Source of the DNA: Clostridiales bacterium
GTDB taxonomy: Bacteria; Bacillota; Clostridia; Lachnospirales; Anaerotignaceae
Direction: 5' to 3'
DNA: 64,000 nt
Assembly: GCA_019423725.1 (NCBI GenBank)
Contig: JAHZAW010000040.1
Location: 18,462 to 82,461, forward strand
The notes under the pieces are model-generated. The model made no database searches and was not told where the DNA came from. It saw nothing but the letters and a program-made list of their open reading frames with translations. Position numbers and translations under genes: made by a program. Below, piece by piece: positions 53,694 to 61,967 of this stretch (its first letter is position 1; every line of letters begins with the position of its first letter).

Positions 53694-53701
53694 ATAATGT
53701 T

Positions 53702-53989
53702 TCAGTGTTTTCTTTTGAGCAGCTCGATCATATTTAAAATGACATTTACTTCTTCATCCTCTAAACCCGTTATATCTACAACTCTCTTTTTCTCTAATCC
53801 AAGCAGATAATCCGTCGTTACTCCAAATACGAACGAAAGCTTTATCAGTACATCATATGAAGGATGCCTTATCTCTGTCTCATAGGAGGATTTCATGGCT
53901 TTGGGTACACCCACTCTTTTTGCCAGTTCAGCCTGAGTCATATGCTTTTCCTGCCTTAGTTTTTTTATGTTCATTCTAAAGTCGACCAT
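53702..53989 (-). CDS. XRE-family helix-turn-helix regulator
   Basis: The 95-residue protein (start ATG 53989) has a Cro/C1-type HTH (NIKKLRQEKHMTQAELAKRVGVPKAM..., of which MTQAELAKRVGVPK is the recognition core) and a second half YDVLIKLSFVFGVTTDYLLGL that completes the five-helix domain, then a short helical tail. It is divergent from a 51-residue membrane protein and a YHYH secreted protein, with direct repeats ATAGTGTAT x 2 between. Confidence 0.85.
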   Translation of the reverse strand: MVDFRMNIKKLRQEKHMTQAELAKRVGVPKAMKSSYETEIRHPSYDVLIKLSFVFGVTTDYLLGLEKKRVVDITGLEDEEVNVILNMIELLKRKH

Positions 53990-54010
53990 TTTCGTCACCA
54001 GCCTTTACAA

Positions 54011-54030
54011 ATAGTGTATAGATAGTGTAT
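54011..54030. promoter_or_regulatory. Direct-repeat operator next to the XRE gene
   Basis: Two copies of ATAGTGTAT lie 2 bp apart (54011-54019 and 54022-54030), an 11-bp period, about one turn of the helix. They are immediately upstream of the XRE gene and probably bind its product. Confidence 0.5.
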
Positions 54031-54062
54031 TTGCTTTAGGTTGATTTTATTAACGATAATAG

Positions 54063-54090
54063 TTGACTATATTACCCTTAAAGTTATAAT
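54063..54090 (+). promoter_or_regulatory. Promoter of the 51-residue membrane protein
   Basis: TTGACT (54063-54068) and TATAAT (54085-54090) on the plus strand are 16 bp apart. The predicted start lies about 18 bases before the ATG of the small gene. Confidence 0.65.
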
Positions 54091-54114
54091 AGAAACAGGG
54101 GGTGATGTTAAAAA

Positions 54115-54270
54115 ATGGCATATCATAAATATAAAAACAAATCTGGAGGATATTATCGCCATAGGAATAGATTCGGTAAATATTCAACGACCCCAGGTTG
54201 TCTGGTTTCACTGTTATCAATCGCTGCCTCAATATTACTGCTTACTGTGACAGCTATTTGTATATTTTAA
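54115..54270 (+). CDS. Unlisted 51-residue single-pass membrane protein
   Basis: An ATG (54115) with GGGGGTGATG upstream and a promoter 25 bases before it opens a 52-codon frame ending at TAA 54268-54270. The N-terminal half is basic and aromatic (MAYHKYKNKSGGYYRHRNRF), the C-terminal half is a single hydrophobic helix (VSLLSIAASILLLTVTAICIF). The size is too small for standard gene callers. It lies between the XRE regulator (divergent) and a YHYH secreted protein (downstream, same strand). No family is recognised; the layout resembles small toxins or regulatory membrane peptides, but that is speculation. Confidence 0.6.
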   Translation: MAYHKYKNKSGGYYRHRNRFGKYSTTPGCLVSLLSIAASILLLTVTAICIF

Positions 54271-54345
54271 AGTGAATCCAGTAAATTTTCAGTTTATACT
54301 TGTAATTGTCATTTGCTTTGCGAACGATCAAAAGGAGATTTTATA

Positions 54346-55005
54346 ATGAAAAAAATTTTAGCATGTATTTTATCCTTAAATTTATTGTTTTCAAGCGTTC
54401 CTGTATACGCTCACAGCGGACGAACTGATTCTGCCGGCGGCCACCACGATTATAAAAATGTAAGCGGCCTTGGTCCTTATCACTATCATCACGGATATGG
54501 CCCCCATCTTCATCCCAATGGTATCTGCCCTTATGGCAGCACTGGCAGTTCTAATTCTTCCAGCCAGCGTTCAAGTTCTTCCGGCAGCTCATACACTTAT
54601 AAACCTAAAGCCGAAGTTACTTACCTTGGAACAGCATATAAATCCTCTATTACTGCATACATTGATGGATATTACATACCAACTATAGATTACAATGGTA
54701 ATACATATGTTATAGCTGAAGACTTAAATAATTATGGTTTCGATGTTCAATGGGTCTCTGAAGAAAGAGCTTTAAAAATTAAGGCTGACCCTTCTAAGGC
54801 TAAGGGACAGATTTCATCATCATTAACAGAAAATTCATTTAACGTTATAAAAAGTGACATTAAAACTTTCTATTATAATGGTACAACTAACTCATATGTA
54901 GAAGTTGCATCTTATAATATAGGCGGAAAGACACTTATTAATGTAACAAATATAGGTTCAAGGTATTTAGATTCTCAGACAAATACCCTGTGGATAATTT
55001 TATAA
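54346..55005 (+). CDS. Secreted YHYH-domain protein
   Basis: The 219-residue product has a signal peptide (MKKILACILSLNLLFSSVPVYA), a short YHYH module (AHSGRTDSAGGHHDYKNVSGLGPYHYHHGYGPHLHPNG core, with GPYHYH), a Ser-rich linker, then a copper-amine-oxidase-like stalk domain (AYIDGYYIPTIDYNGNTYVIAEDLNNYGFDV). YHYH modules occur in secreted proteins next to peptidoglycan hydrolases and DNase-like domains; here no enzyme domain is visible. The start is ATG 54346 with AAAGGAG upstream. Confidence 0.8.
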   Translation: MKKILACILSLNLLFSSVPVYAHSGRTDSAGGHHDYKNVSGLGPYHYHHGYGPHLHPNGICPYGSTGSSNSSSQRSSSSGSSYTYKPKAEVTYLGTAYKSSITAYIDGYYIPTIDYNGNTYVIAEDLNNYGFDVQWVSEERALKIKADPSKAKGQISSSLTENSFNVIKSDIKTFYYNGTTNSYVEVASYNIGGKTLINVTNIGSRYLDSQTNTLWIIL

Positions 55006-55016
55006 TTGAAAATATC

Positions 55017-55049
55017 AAAAAAGCCGCAGATCATATCCGCGGCTTATTT
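55017..55049. terminator. Terminator shared by the YHYH gene and the Nudix gene
   Basis: Stem AAGCCGC/GCGGCTT with an 11-base loop has an A-tract on one side and TTATTTC on the other, so it works in both directions. On the minus strand the last four sense codons and stop of the Nudix gene are within it. Confidence 0.8.
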
Positions 55050-55483
55050 CTTATTCTTTTTCTTAATTCAAGTTCACTGAATGCCAGGTTAATATCCTTA
55101 ATCATCCAGTTTGGGAGTTTCATGTTCTCGGCTTCCACTGCTGTCAGCCAGTAAAACTTCTCGTGCTCATCACTTAAAACCACTTCTCCAGAGCGGTATT
55201 CACATAAATACGTGACTATGGTCATATGTACCCTTGACTTTATAGCATCAAATACTCTCATGGGTCTTATGATCCTTACCTTAAGCGATGTTTCTTCCTT
55301 TATTTCCCTTACTAAGCCTTCCAGAGAGTTCTCAGAATATCTAACGCTTCCTCCAGGAAGGTCCCAGGGCTCATTTTTATTTACATAGCTGCTTTTTATT
55401 TCTTTTTCGCTTCTTCTTAAAACAAGCACCTTGTCATCTCTTACTATAACAGCCTTGACCGTAAGAGCAAAACCGCCTTTCAT
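55031..55483 (-). CDS. Nudix hydrolase
   Basis: The 150-residue protein has a Nudix box GGSVRYSENSLEGLVREIKEETSL near residue 45 (canonical Gly replaced by Ser near the end), preceded by LPGGS. Nudix enzymes hydrolyse nucleoside diphosphates linked to another group. The substrate is unknown. The final codons and TGA stop lie inside the terminator hairpin shared with the YHYH gene. An AGGAGGTG site precedes the ATG. It follows hslO by 21 bases. Confidence 0.88.
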   Translation of the reverse strand: MKGGFALTVKAVIVRDDKVLVLRRSEKEIKSSYVNKNEPWDLPGGSVRYSENSLEGLVREIKEETSLKVRIIRPMRVFDAIKSRVHMTIVTYLCEYRSGEVVLSDEHEKFYWLTAVEAENMKLPNWMIKDINLAFSELELRKRIRNKPRI

Positions 55484-55503
55484 TGTGGCACCTCCGATGG
55501 ATA

Positions 55504-56394
55504 TCAGTTTCCGCCGGCTTCTTTGAGAAGTCGTTTCAGATCGGCTTCATCAAAATTATATACCTTGTTGCAGAAGTGACATGAAAGCTCAGCCTTTCCG
55601 TCTTCCTCAAGCAGCTGCTTAAGATCATCCTTGCCAATGGCAAGAAGTGCCTTTTCTACTCTGTCCCTTGAACATCCACAGTAGTATTCAGTAGGTATCT
55701 TATCTATTATCTGTAAGTCCATATCTCCAAGTATAAGATTAAGTATAGACTCAGGTGTATCTCCCATGGAAAGGAGCTCAGTAATATAAGGGATAACATT
55801 TATCCTGCTTTCAAGCCTGTCAAGTATCTCCTCTGTTATGCCGGGCATTACCTGGATTATGAATCCGCCGGCTTCCTTTATGGATGTGTCTGTATCAACA
55901 AGTACTCCAAGGGCTATGGCTGAAGGTATCTGTTCGCTTTTTGCAAAATAGTATGTCAGGTCCTCAGCGATCTCTCCTGATACGAGCTCAGTCTTTCCCA
56001 CATAGGGCTCTTTGAGTCCCAGGTCCTTTATTACCGTAAGGAAGCCCTTTCCAACAGCTCCGCCAACATCAAGTTTTTCAGGGGATTTGGGAGGTATGTC
56101 AACATTAGGATTAAATACATATCCCTTTACCCTTCCCTTGCTGTCTGCTGTTACAAGTTCTCCCTCAAGGGGGCCGTCACCCTTTATCTGAAGTGTTACC
56201 AGGTCCTTTTCTCCCTTAAGCATTATTCCCATCATAGCTCCTGCCGTAAGAAGTCTTCCAAGAGCTGCTGAAGCAACAGGTGTTGTATTATGCAGTTCCC
56301 TGGCTTTCTGCACAGTCTCTTTTGTAGTAGCGGCAAAGGCTCTTATGCAGTCATTGGCCGCTGTGGCTCTTAATATATAATCACCCATTTTCAT
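55504..56394 (-). CDS. hslO: Hsp33 redox-regulated chaperone
   Basis: Hsp33 holds unfolded proteins when oxidised. The 296-residue protein has the N-terminal HslO fold and the C-terminal zinc motif YYCGCSRDRVEKALLAIG near residue 235 (CxC) and CHFCNKVYNF near residue 272 (CxxC), four Cys in all. The ATG overlaps the methyltransferase stop by 3 bases (ATGA), so translation is coupled. Confidence 0.94.
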   Translation of the reverse strand: MKMGDYILRATAANDCIRAFAATTKETVQKARELHNTTPVASAALGRLLTAGAMMGIMLKGEKDLVTLQIKGDGPLEGELVTADSKGRVKGYVFNPNVDIPPKSPEKLDVGGAVGKGFLTVIKDLGLKEPYVGKTELVSGEIAEDLTYYFAKSEQIPSAIALGVLVDTDTSIKEAGGFIIQVMPGITEEILDRLESRINVIPYITELLSMGDTPESILNLILGDMDLQIIDKIPTEYYCGCSRDRVEKALLAIGKDDLKQLLEEDGKAELSCHFCNKVYNFDEADLKRLLKEAGGN

Positions 56395-57152
56395 TTCTCC
56401 TTTTTCTGTATTTCTCTGGCGACGACATATATCCTCTCACTGTCTTCCCTTGCCGGCTCAAAGGTAAATGCGTCATATGCCGCCTCAAATCTCATTCCGC
56501 TTTTTTCAATGAAATTCTTTATCTCGTCAAGGCTGTATGCCCTCTCATAATGTTCTTCCTGGGTCCTGTCATATGTACCGCCGCTGTTTTTAACAAAAAA
56601 GTTAAGATAATACTCATTTATCTTTTCTTCTTCATCATAATAGTTTTCCCATATATAAACAGCGTCGTCATCCACCTCGGAAAAGGTGTTCTCTCCATAT
56701 ATTTCCTTGAATTTATATTCGGTGTTCAGATCAAATATAAAAAGTCCCCCGGGATGAAGATAGTTATTGACAAGATCAAAAACATCCTGCATATCCTGGT
56801 CATCGGTGATATAATTAAGGCTGTCACAGAGGCACAGGATGGAATTTACAGTGCCGTAAAGCTCAAACTCCCTCATATCCTGAAGGAGAAAAAGCACATC
56901 CGCGTTCTGCTCTGCCGCTTTTTTTCTGGCCTCAGAGAGCATGTCCGCCGAAAGGTCTATGCCTATCATGTCATAACCCTTTTTTGCCAGGCGCAGCGTT
57001 ATATTGCCGGTGCCGCATCCAAGCTCACATACGAGTTCAGGGTCAATATTATATTTTTTCCATATTTTTTCGATATACTCCACCCAGCTGTCATAGTCTA
57101 TATCTCCCATGAAAAGGTCGTATACCGAAGCGAAACTTTCATAAGCTCCCAT
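56391..57152 (-). CDS. Class I SAM-dependent methyltransferase
   Basis: The 253-residue protein has the class I Rossmann signature: ELGCGTGNITLRLAKKGYDMIGIDLSADML near residue 43 (motif I GCGTG), then CLCDSLNYI and FDLNTEYKF. It belongs to the ubiquitous uncharacterised group annotated as class I SAM methyltransferase. Substrate not assignable. It overlaps hslO by 3 bases. An unpaired inverted repeat CCGTCTT/AAGACGG (57160-57222) lies in its leader. Confidence 0.85.
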   Translation of the reverse strand: MGAYESFASVYDLFMGDIDYDSWVEYIEKIWKKYNIDPELVCELGCGTGNITLRLAKKGYDMIGIDLSADMLSEARKKAAEQNADVLFLLQDMREFELYGTVNSILCLCDSLNYITDDQDMQDVFDLVNNYLHPGGLFIFDLNTEYKFKEIYGENTFSEVDDDAVYIWENYYDEEEKINEYYLNFFVKNSGGTYDRTQEEHYERAYSLDEIKNFIEKSGMRFEAAYDAFTFEPAREDSERIYVVAREIQKKEK

Positions 57153-57237
57153 AATATCACCGTCTTTAACGTCTTAAGATATACATTTATACATAACTTA
57201 TTAATTATAAATAATAAGACGGCTATTTTCAATATAT

Positions 57238-57432
57238 TTATTCGTTTTTTTCCTTTTCTCTGCGTCTTCTTCCGGACATCTTACCGCCCATGGCTCCGCT
57301 CTCCCTTGAAGTAAGGCTTTTCCATCCATTTTTTTCTATTTTATCCTTGAGTCCAAGTTCTTCAGCGATTTCCATTTTTAGTCTTCCTACCTCTGTTGTC
57401 AGATCGAATTTCGGTTTATCCTCTTTTTTCAT
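57238..57432 (-). CDS. Small acid-soluble spore protein, alpha/beta type
   Basis: The 64-residue protein matches the SspF-like branch of alpha/beta SASP, with LKMEIAEELGLKDKIEKNGWKSLTSRESGAMGGKMSG, a shape of MEIAEELGL then GW..LTSRESG.xGG. SASPs coat and protect DNA in the spore. The C-terminus is very basic (GRRRREKEKNE). AAGGAGG lies upstream. It stands alone, consistent with forespore-specific expression. Confidence 0.85.
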   Translation of the reverse strand: MKKEDKPKFDLTTEVGRLKMEIAEELGLKDKIEKNGWKSLTSRESGAMGGKMSGRRRREKEKNE

Positions 57433-57544
57433 AAATATTCCTCCTTAATGCAGCATTATTTGCTTACAGGTGTCCAGTGAATTTTATCGTATTTATTATT
57501 TACATATCGATGCATATTTATGAGCTAAAAGGGGGTTAATTTTA

Positions 57545-57573
57545 TTGACAGTGTTTTATTTTGGTGATACTAT
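57545..57573 (+). promoter_or_regulatory. Promoter of asd
   Basis: TTGACA (57545-57550) and TACTAT (57568-57573) are 17 bp apart. The leader is about 95 bases and shows no lysine riboswitch, which would be longer. Confidence 0.6.
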
Positions 57574-57675
57574 AGTAAACAACTTTTTAAGTCTTACATT
57601 AGATACTTTTTGTAGGATTTGTTTTATTAATTTTAATAAAAAATTATATACTATGTATAAAAAGGAGTGTATCCA

Positions 57676-58671
57676 ATGAAAAAAGTTAATCTCGCAGTCG
57701 TTGGCGCGACAGGCATGGTAGGAAGAACATTTTTAAAGGTTCTCAAGGAAAGAAACTTCCCCATAGACAACCTCTATCTTATGGCCTCTAAACGTTCAGC
57801 AGGCAAAACCATGGAATATGACGGAAAAGAATATGTTGTTGAGGAACTTACAGAACATTCCTTTGATAAACCCATAGATATAGCTCTTTTCTCAGCAGGC
57901 GGCTCCACAAGCGCAAAATTTGCCCCCATCGCCGCTGAACATGGAGTTATAGTTGTTGACAACTCTGCCCAGTGGAGACAGGACCCCAAGGTACCCCTTG
58001 TTGTTCCTGAATGCAATCCCGAGGATATTTCATGGAACAGCGGTATAATCGCTAACCCTAACTGCTCAACTATCCAGGCAGTTGCTGTCCTTAAGCCCCT
58101 TGATGACAAATACAAGATCAAACGTGTCGTATATTCTACATATCAGGCTGTTTCAGGAGCAGGTATGGCTGGCTGGAGCGACCTTGAAAACGGACTTAAA
58201 GGCGAGGCTCCCAAAAAGTTCCCTCACCCCATCGCAGGAAACTGCCTCCCTCACATAGACGTATTTATGGATAACGGCTATACAAAGGAAGAAATGAAGA
58301 TGATATGGGAAACAAGAAAAATCCTTCACCATCCTGAACTTAAGGTAACAGCTACAACAGTTCGTGTTCCCGTATTCAACAGCCATTCTGAATCAGTAAA
58401 CGTTGAATTTGAAAACCCCGTTGATATCGACGAAGTAAGGGATATCCTCTCCAAGGCACCCGGTGTAGTTGTTATCGATGACCCTGCCCATGATAAATAT
58501 CCCCTTGCCCTTGACGCAGCTGGAACCGATGAGGTTTATGTTGGACGTATAAGAAGGGACGAAAGCGTTGACAACGGAATCAACTTCTGGGTCGTTGCTG
58601 ATAACATCAGAAAGGGCGCTGCAACAAACGCCGTTCAGATAGCTCAGATCTTAGTTGAGTCAATGAAATAA
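57676..58671 (+). CDS. asd: Aspartate-semialdehyde dehydrogenase
   Basis: Asd reduces aspartyl phosphate to the semialdehyde, the branch point of the lysine/threonine/methionine pathways. The 331-residue protein starts at ATG 57676 (KKVNLAVVGATGMVGRTFLKVL) and has the catalytic Cys motif NPNCSTIQ near residue 128 and the AGTDEVYVGRIRRDESVD block. AAAGGAG lies upstream. It starts the asd-dapA-dapB run. Confidence 0.96.
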   Translation: MKKVNLAVVGATGMVGRTFLKVLKERNFPIDNLYLMASKRSAGKTMEYDGKEYVVEELTEHSFDKPIDIALFSAGGSTSAKFAPIAAEHGVIVVDNSAQWRQDPKVPLVVPECNPEDISWNSGIIANPNCSTIQAVAVLKPLDDKYKIKRVVYSTYQAVSGAGMAGWSDLENGLKGEAPKKFPHPIAGNCLPHIDVFMDNGYTKEEMKMIWETRKILHHPELKVTATTVRVPVFNSHSESVNVEFENPVDIDEVRDILSKAPGVVVIDDPAHDKYPLALDAAGTDEVYVGRIRRDESVDNGINFWVVADNIRKGAATNAVQIAQILVESMK

Positions 58672-58685
58672 AATTCATAATTCTA

Positions 58686-58715
58686 TTGATTTTAAAAAGC
58701 ATATTATAGTATACT
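58686..58715 (+). promoter_or_regulatory. Possible promoter of dapA
   Basis: TTGATT (58686-58691) and TATACT (58710-58715), 18 bp apart, lie upstream of dapA. A palindrome GTATAC-N12-GTATAC is adjacent. The dapAB pair may therefore be transcribed separately from asd. Confidence 0.45.
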
Positions 58716-58751
58716 TGTTATATACAGTATACAAAGGTTGGAGGTAATAAT

Positions 58752-59636
58752 ATGTCAATATTTACAGGATCTTGTGTGGCAATGGTAACACCTTTTAACG
58801 CAGACGGCTCAGTTAACTTCAAAAAGCTTATTGAGCTTGCTGACTACCATCTCGCACATAAAACCGACGCACTTTTAATTTGTGGAACAACCGGAGAGGC
58901 CTCCACACTTTCCGACGAAGATCAGATCGAATGTGTTAGACTCGTGGCAGAACACGTCAACAAAAAAGTTCCAGTAATCGCCGGTGCCGGAAGCAATGAC
59001 ACAGCCCATGCCATAATGCTGGCATCAGCCTGTGAAAAGGCAGGAGCTGACGGACTTCTTCTTGTTACTCCTTACTATAACAAGACTACTCAGAGAGGTC
59101 TTATCGCTCACTATACAAAAATAGCAGAGGCTGTCAATATCCCCATCATACTTTACAATGTTCCCGGAAGGACAGGAATGGGGATCGCTCCTGAGACCTG
59201 CGCTGAACTTGCTAAAGTACCCAATATCGTAGCCATTAAGGAAGCCAGCGGAAATATTTCAGAAATAGCCAAGACAGCGGCATTATGCGGACCTGACTTC
59301 GATATATACTCAGGAAACGACGACGAAACACTTCCTATCCTTTCCCTTGGCGGTAAGGGCGTCATTTCAGTAACAGCAAACATCATCCCAGATGAGATGC
59401 ATGATATATGCGAAGCATACTGGAAGGGCGACTATAAGGAAGCATGCCGTATTCAGCTGGCAATACTCGGCGTATTTGATGCTCTTTTCTGCGAAGTAAA
59501 TCCCATACCCGTAAAGGGTGCCATGAATATGCTTGGCTTTGAAGTAGGCGAATGCCACCTTCCCCTTGTAGAGATGAGCGACGCCCACAAAGAGTTCGTT
59601 GAAAAGGAACTTAAAAAATTTGGTCTTTTAAAATGA
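58752..59636 (+). CDS. dapA: 4-hydroxy-tetrahydrodipicolinate synthase
   Basis: DapA condenses pyruvate with aspartate semialdehyde. The 294-residue protein has the (beta/alpha)8 barrel with the Schiff-base Lys in AIKEASGN near residue 162 and YNVPGRTGMGI near residue 134. The GTTGEAST motif near residue 45 is the usual. A GGAGG site precedes the ATG. It is followed by dapB after 9 bases. Confidence 0.97.
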   Translation: MSIFTGSCVAMVTPFNADGSVNFKKLIELADYHLAHKTDALLICGTTGEASTLSDEDQIECVRLVAEHVNKKVPVIAGAGSNDTAHAIMLASACEKAGADGLLLVTPYYNKTTQRGLIAHYTKIAEAVNIPIILYNVPGRTGMGIAPETCAELAKVPNIVAIKEASGNISEIAKTAALCGPDFDIYSGNDDETLPILSLGGKGVISVTANIIPDEMHDICEAYWKGDYKEACRIQLAILGVFDALFCEVNPIPVKGAMNMLGFEVGECHLPLVEMSDAHKEFVEKELKKFGLLK

Positions 59637-59645
59637 GGTAATACT

Positions 59646-60398
59646 ATGACAAAAATAATTATGCATGGCTGTTCAGGAAAAATGGGAAAGGTCGTATGTT
59701 CCCTTGTAAAGGAAGATCCTAACTGTGTCATAGCCGCAGGTATAGACCCAAAAGGAGACAGCGATGATTTTCCCGTATTCAGGACACCGGCAGAATGTAC
59801 GGTGGATGCTGATGTTATAATAGATTTTTCCACAGCTTCGGCTATACCGGCTCTGCTGGATTATGCCGTAAATAAAAAAATACCCGTTGTGCTCTGTACC
59901 ACAGGTTTTTCAGATGAACTCAATGAGCAGGTAAAAAAAGCATCTGAAAAAACAGCTGTACTCAAGAGCGCAAATATGTCAGTTGGTGTAAACCTGCTTT
60001 TCTCCCTTGTTCAGAAGGCAGCCCTTGCCCTGGCTGATTCAGGATTCGATATGGAGATCGTTGAAAAGCACCACAATCAGAAGATAGACGCTCCCAGCGG
60101 TACAGCCCTTGCCATTGCAGACGCCATAAACGAGGTAATGGGAAACAAATACGATTATGTTTATGACCGTTCCCAGAAGAGAGAAAAACGTTCTCAAAAC
60201 GAGATCGGCATACATGCCGTAAGAGGCGGCAACATCGTTGGTGAACATGAGGTTATGTTTGCCGGAAAAGATGAAATAATCGAGATCAACCACAGAGCAA
60301 TGTCCAAGGAAATCTTTGCTGTAGGTGCTGTTAAGGCAGCTAAGTACTTAGCTGGAAAGCCTGCAGGCTTCTATACCATGAAGGACGTTCTCGAATGA
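59646..60398 (+). CDS. dapB: 4-hydroxy-tetrahydrodipicolinate reductase
   Basis: DapB reduces the product of DapA with NAD(P)H. The 250-residue protein has the N-terminal Rossmann GCSGKMGKVV near residue 8, CTTGFSD near residue 88, and the substrate motif EKHHNQKIDAPSGTALAIA near residue 139. It ends the asd-dapA-dapB run; a terminator follows. Confidence 0.97.
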   Translation: MTKIIMHGCSGKMGKVVCSLVKEDPNCVIAAGIDPKGDSDDFPVFRTPAECTVDADVIIDFSTASAIPALLDYAVNKKIPVVLCTTGFSDELNEQVKKASEKTAVLKSANMSVGVNLLFSLVQKAALALADSGFDMEIVEKHHNQKIDAPSGTALAIADAINEVMGNKYDYVYDRSQKREKRSQNEIGIHAVRGGNIVGEHEVMFAGKDEIIEINHRAMSKEIFAVGAVKAAKYLAGKPAGFYTMKDVLE

Positions 60399-60421
60399 TT
60401 TAATTTCATAAGATAAAAACA

Positions 60422-60459
60422 AAAGCGCAGTATGTAAAATCATCTGCGCTTTATTTTTT
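60422..60459. terminator. Bidirectional terminator between dapB and the SSB-like gene
   Basis: Arms AAAGCGCAG and CTGCGCTTT with a 13-base loop are followed by ATTTTTTC and preceded by an A-run. It serves dapB and the convergent SSB-like gene. Confidence 0.85.
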
Positions 60460-61109
60460 CAATTTTCTTCAGACCCTTCGGCACTGCTGGTACCAAGGCC
60501 TATTTTTGATATGGAGACTTCATAGGCAGTTCTTTCCTCCACCCTGTCGTCATCGAGCCTCTTTTGATATGTTCTGGACTGTATCCTTCCCCAAAGCTCT
60601 ATGTTGGTGCCTATCTCAAGACTGCCGGCAAACTTGGCATTTCTTCCCCAGGCGATGCACGGTATATAATCGCTTTTACCGTAGCTTCTGTTTACTGCAA
60701 TGAGCAGGTCTGTTATCTCTCTGCCAAAGGGAGTTATCCTATAAACCGGCTTTTTGCACACAAAACCATTTAAAAATATCTCGTTGGGATTTTGCAGACT
60801 TTCCTCGTCCAGGCTTATTTCCCTGGCAAAGGCCGTCAGGATAAGTCTGTTTTTATTTCCTGAATAATGATTGTAGCTTCTAAGCTGGCCCTTTACATTA
60901 ACATACATGCCCTTTTTCAGACTGTTTACATCGATAAGTCTTTCCGAAACCGTCACCGGAAGGATATCGTCCTTGTCACTGAGCCTTCTTACGTCCATCT
61001 TGAATATATAAAATCCTTCTCCGTATACCTCATGGCTGAACGTACACTCCTCAGATATCGTTCCTGAGAGACTCACACGGTTATTATCAGCCGTTTTGCT
61101 GTTTTCCAT
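60459..61109 (-). CDS. Two-OB-fold single-stranded DNA-binding-like protein
   Basis: The 216-residue protein has two consecutive OB-like domains. The second resembles SSB: NEIFLNGFVCKKPVYRITPFGREITDLLIAVNRSYGKSDYIPCIAWGRNAKF, then LEIGTNIELWGRIQSRTY. The first is shorter and more divergent (RVSLSGTISEECTFSHEVYGEGFYIFKMDV). It lacks the acidic SSB tail (DDDxPF). Found in Clostridia, it is not the replicative SSB. Role unknown. Confidence 0.8.
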   Translation of the reverse strand: MENSKTADNNRVSLSGTISEECTFSHEVYGEGFYIFKMDVRRLSDKDDILPVTVSERLIDVNSLKKGMYVNVKGQLRSYNHYSGNKNRLILTAFAREISLDEESLQNPNEIFLNGFVCKKPVYRITPFGREITDLLIAVNRSYGKSDYIPCIAWGRNAKFAGSLEIGTNIELWGRIQSRTYQKRLDDDRVEERTAYEVSISKIGLGTSSAEGSEEN

Positions 61110-61185
61110 TATGTTTTCCCCTCTTTCATCTGCCTTAATAACTACTAATTCATTTTATTCACCAAGAGGAAAATAAGAACATAAA

Positions 61186-61779
61186 TCATATAAGACTGTC
61201 CGAAGTAACGGTCTCTTCTATATCTCCGGTTATGGCGGCGGCGGTTATGGCAAGCACCTCTGAAATGGGATATTTAAGGCCTATAACATTTACTGAAAAT
61301 TCCTGGGGTTCTATTTTTCTCCCCGATACGGTCCTGATCTCCCGCTGGATACAGCAGAGTATGCTCTCACTTCCATTTCTGTTCTCACTTATGCCCGAAA
61401 ATGTAACCGAAGCTGAACTATTTACTCCGCAGGTGATGATATTTACACCATAGGGTATCATATAGGGAAAAATGCCGCAGTCATCGGCATTGATTATCAA
61501 GTATCCATTTTCTTTTATGTTTTTTATTTTTGATATGCCCCTGAATACAGCTGAAATAACTATGAGTATGTCATATTTTATGCATCCGTTATTAGTCTCT
61601 GTCTCAGCAATGACTACCCCTGCTCCATCTTTCCTTGCATTATCTATAAATGTTGAAAATTCAAGATGAGACTCAGACCCTGTATATCTCTCCGCACCTA
61701 TTCCGGCATCGGAATATTTTTTTAAAAGCTGTCTTATTACTCTTTCACAATCCTCTCCACATACACCAATACAGATCAT
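61186..61779 (-). CDS. Mur ligase-like protein without a P-loop
   Basis: The 197-residue protein resembles the central domain of Mur ligases: LIINADDCGIFPYMIPYGVNIITCGVNSSASVTFSGIS matches the NADD...PYG..I.TCG pattern. But the N-terminus is only MICIGVCGEDCERVIRQLLKKY, lacking the GTNGKTTT ATP-binding loop. It cannot be an active ligase by itself. It may be a degenerate regulatory or partner protein. It lies 76 bases upstream of the SSB-like gene. Confidence 0.5.
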   Translation of the reverse strand: MICIGVCGEDCERVIRQLLKKYSDAGIGAERYTGSESHLEFSTFIDNARKDGAGVVIAETETNNGCIKYDILIVISAVFRGISKIKNIKENGYLIINADDCGIFPYMIPYGVNIITCGVNSSASVTFSGISENRNGSESILCCIQREIRTVSGRKIEPQEFSVNVIGLKYPISEVLAITAAAITGDIEETVTSDSLI

Positions 61780-61967
61780 AACCTGCCCCCTAAATCATCT
61801 GTTGACCTTGTCAAAGCAGCATATTTCTATCTATATTATTTACTTATCACACACAATTATACAGCCATCATCACACACAAAAAACTATAGGTTAATTTGG
61901 TTTTATATCAGGTAAAATATCGTCAAAAACCCTATATTTTCAGCATTAATCGATTTTAAAGGAATAT

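Noticed and set aside
57574..57675. Lysine riboswitch ahead of asd
   Set aside because: The leader is about 95 bases, too short for the lysine riboswitch, and shows no such helices.
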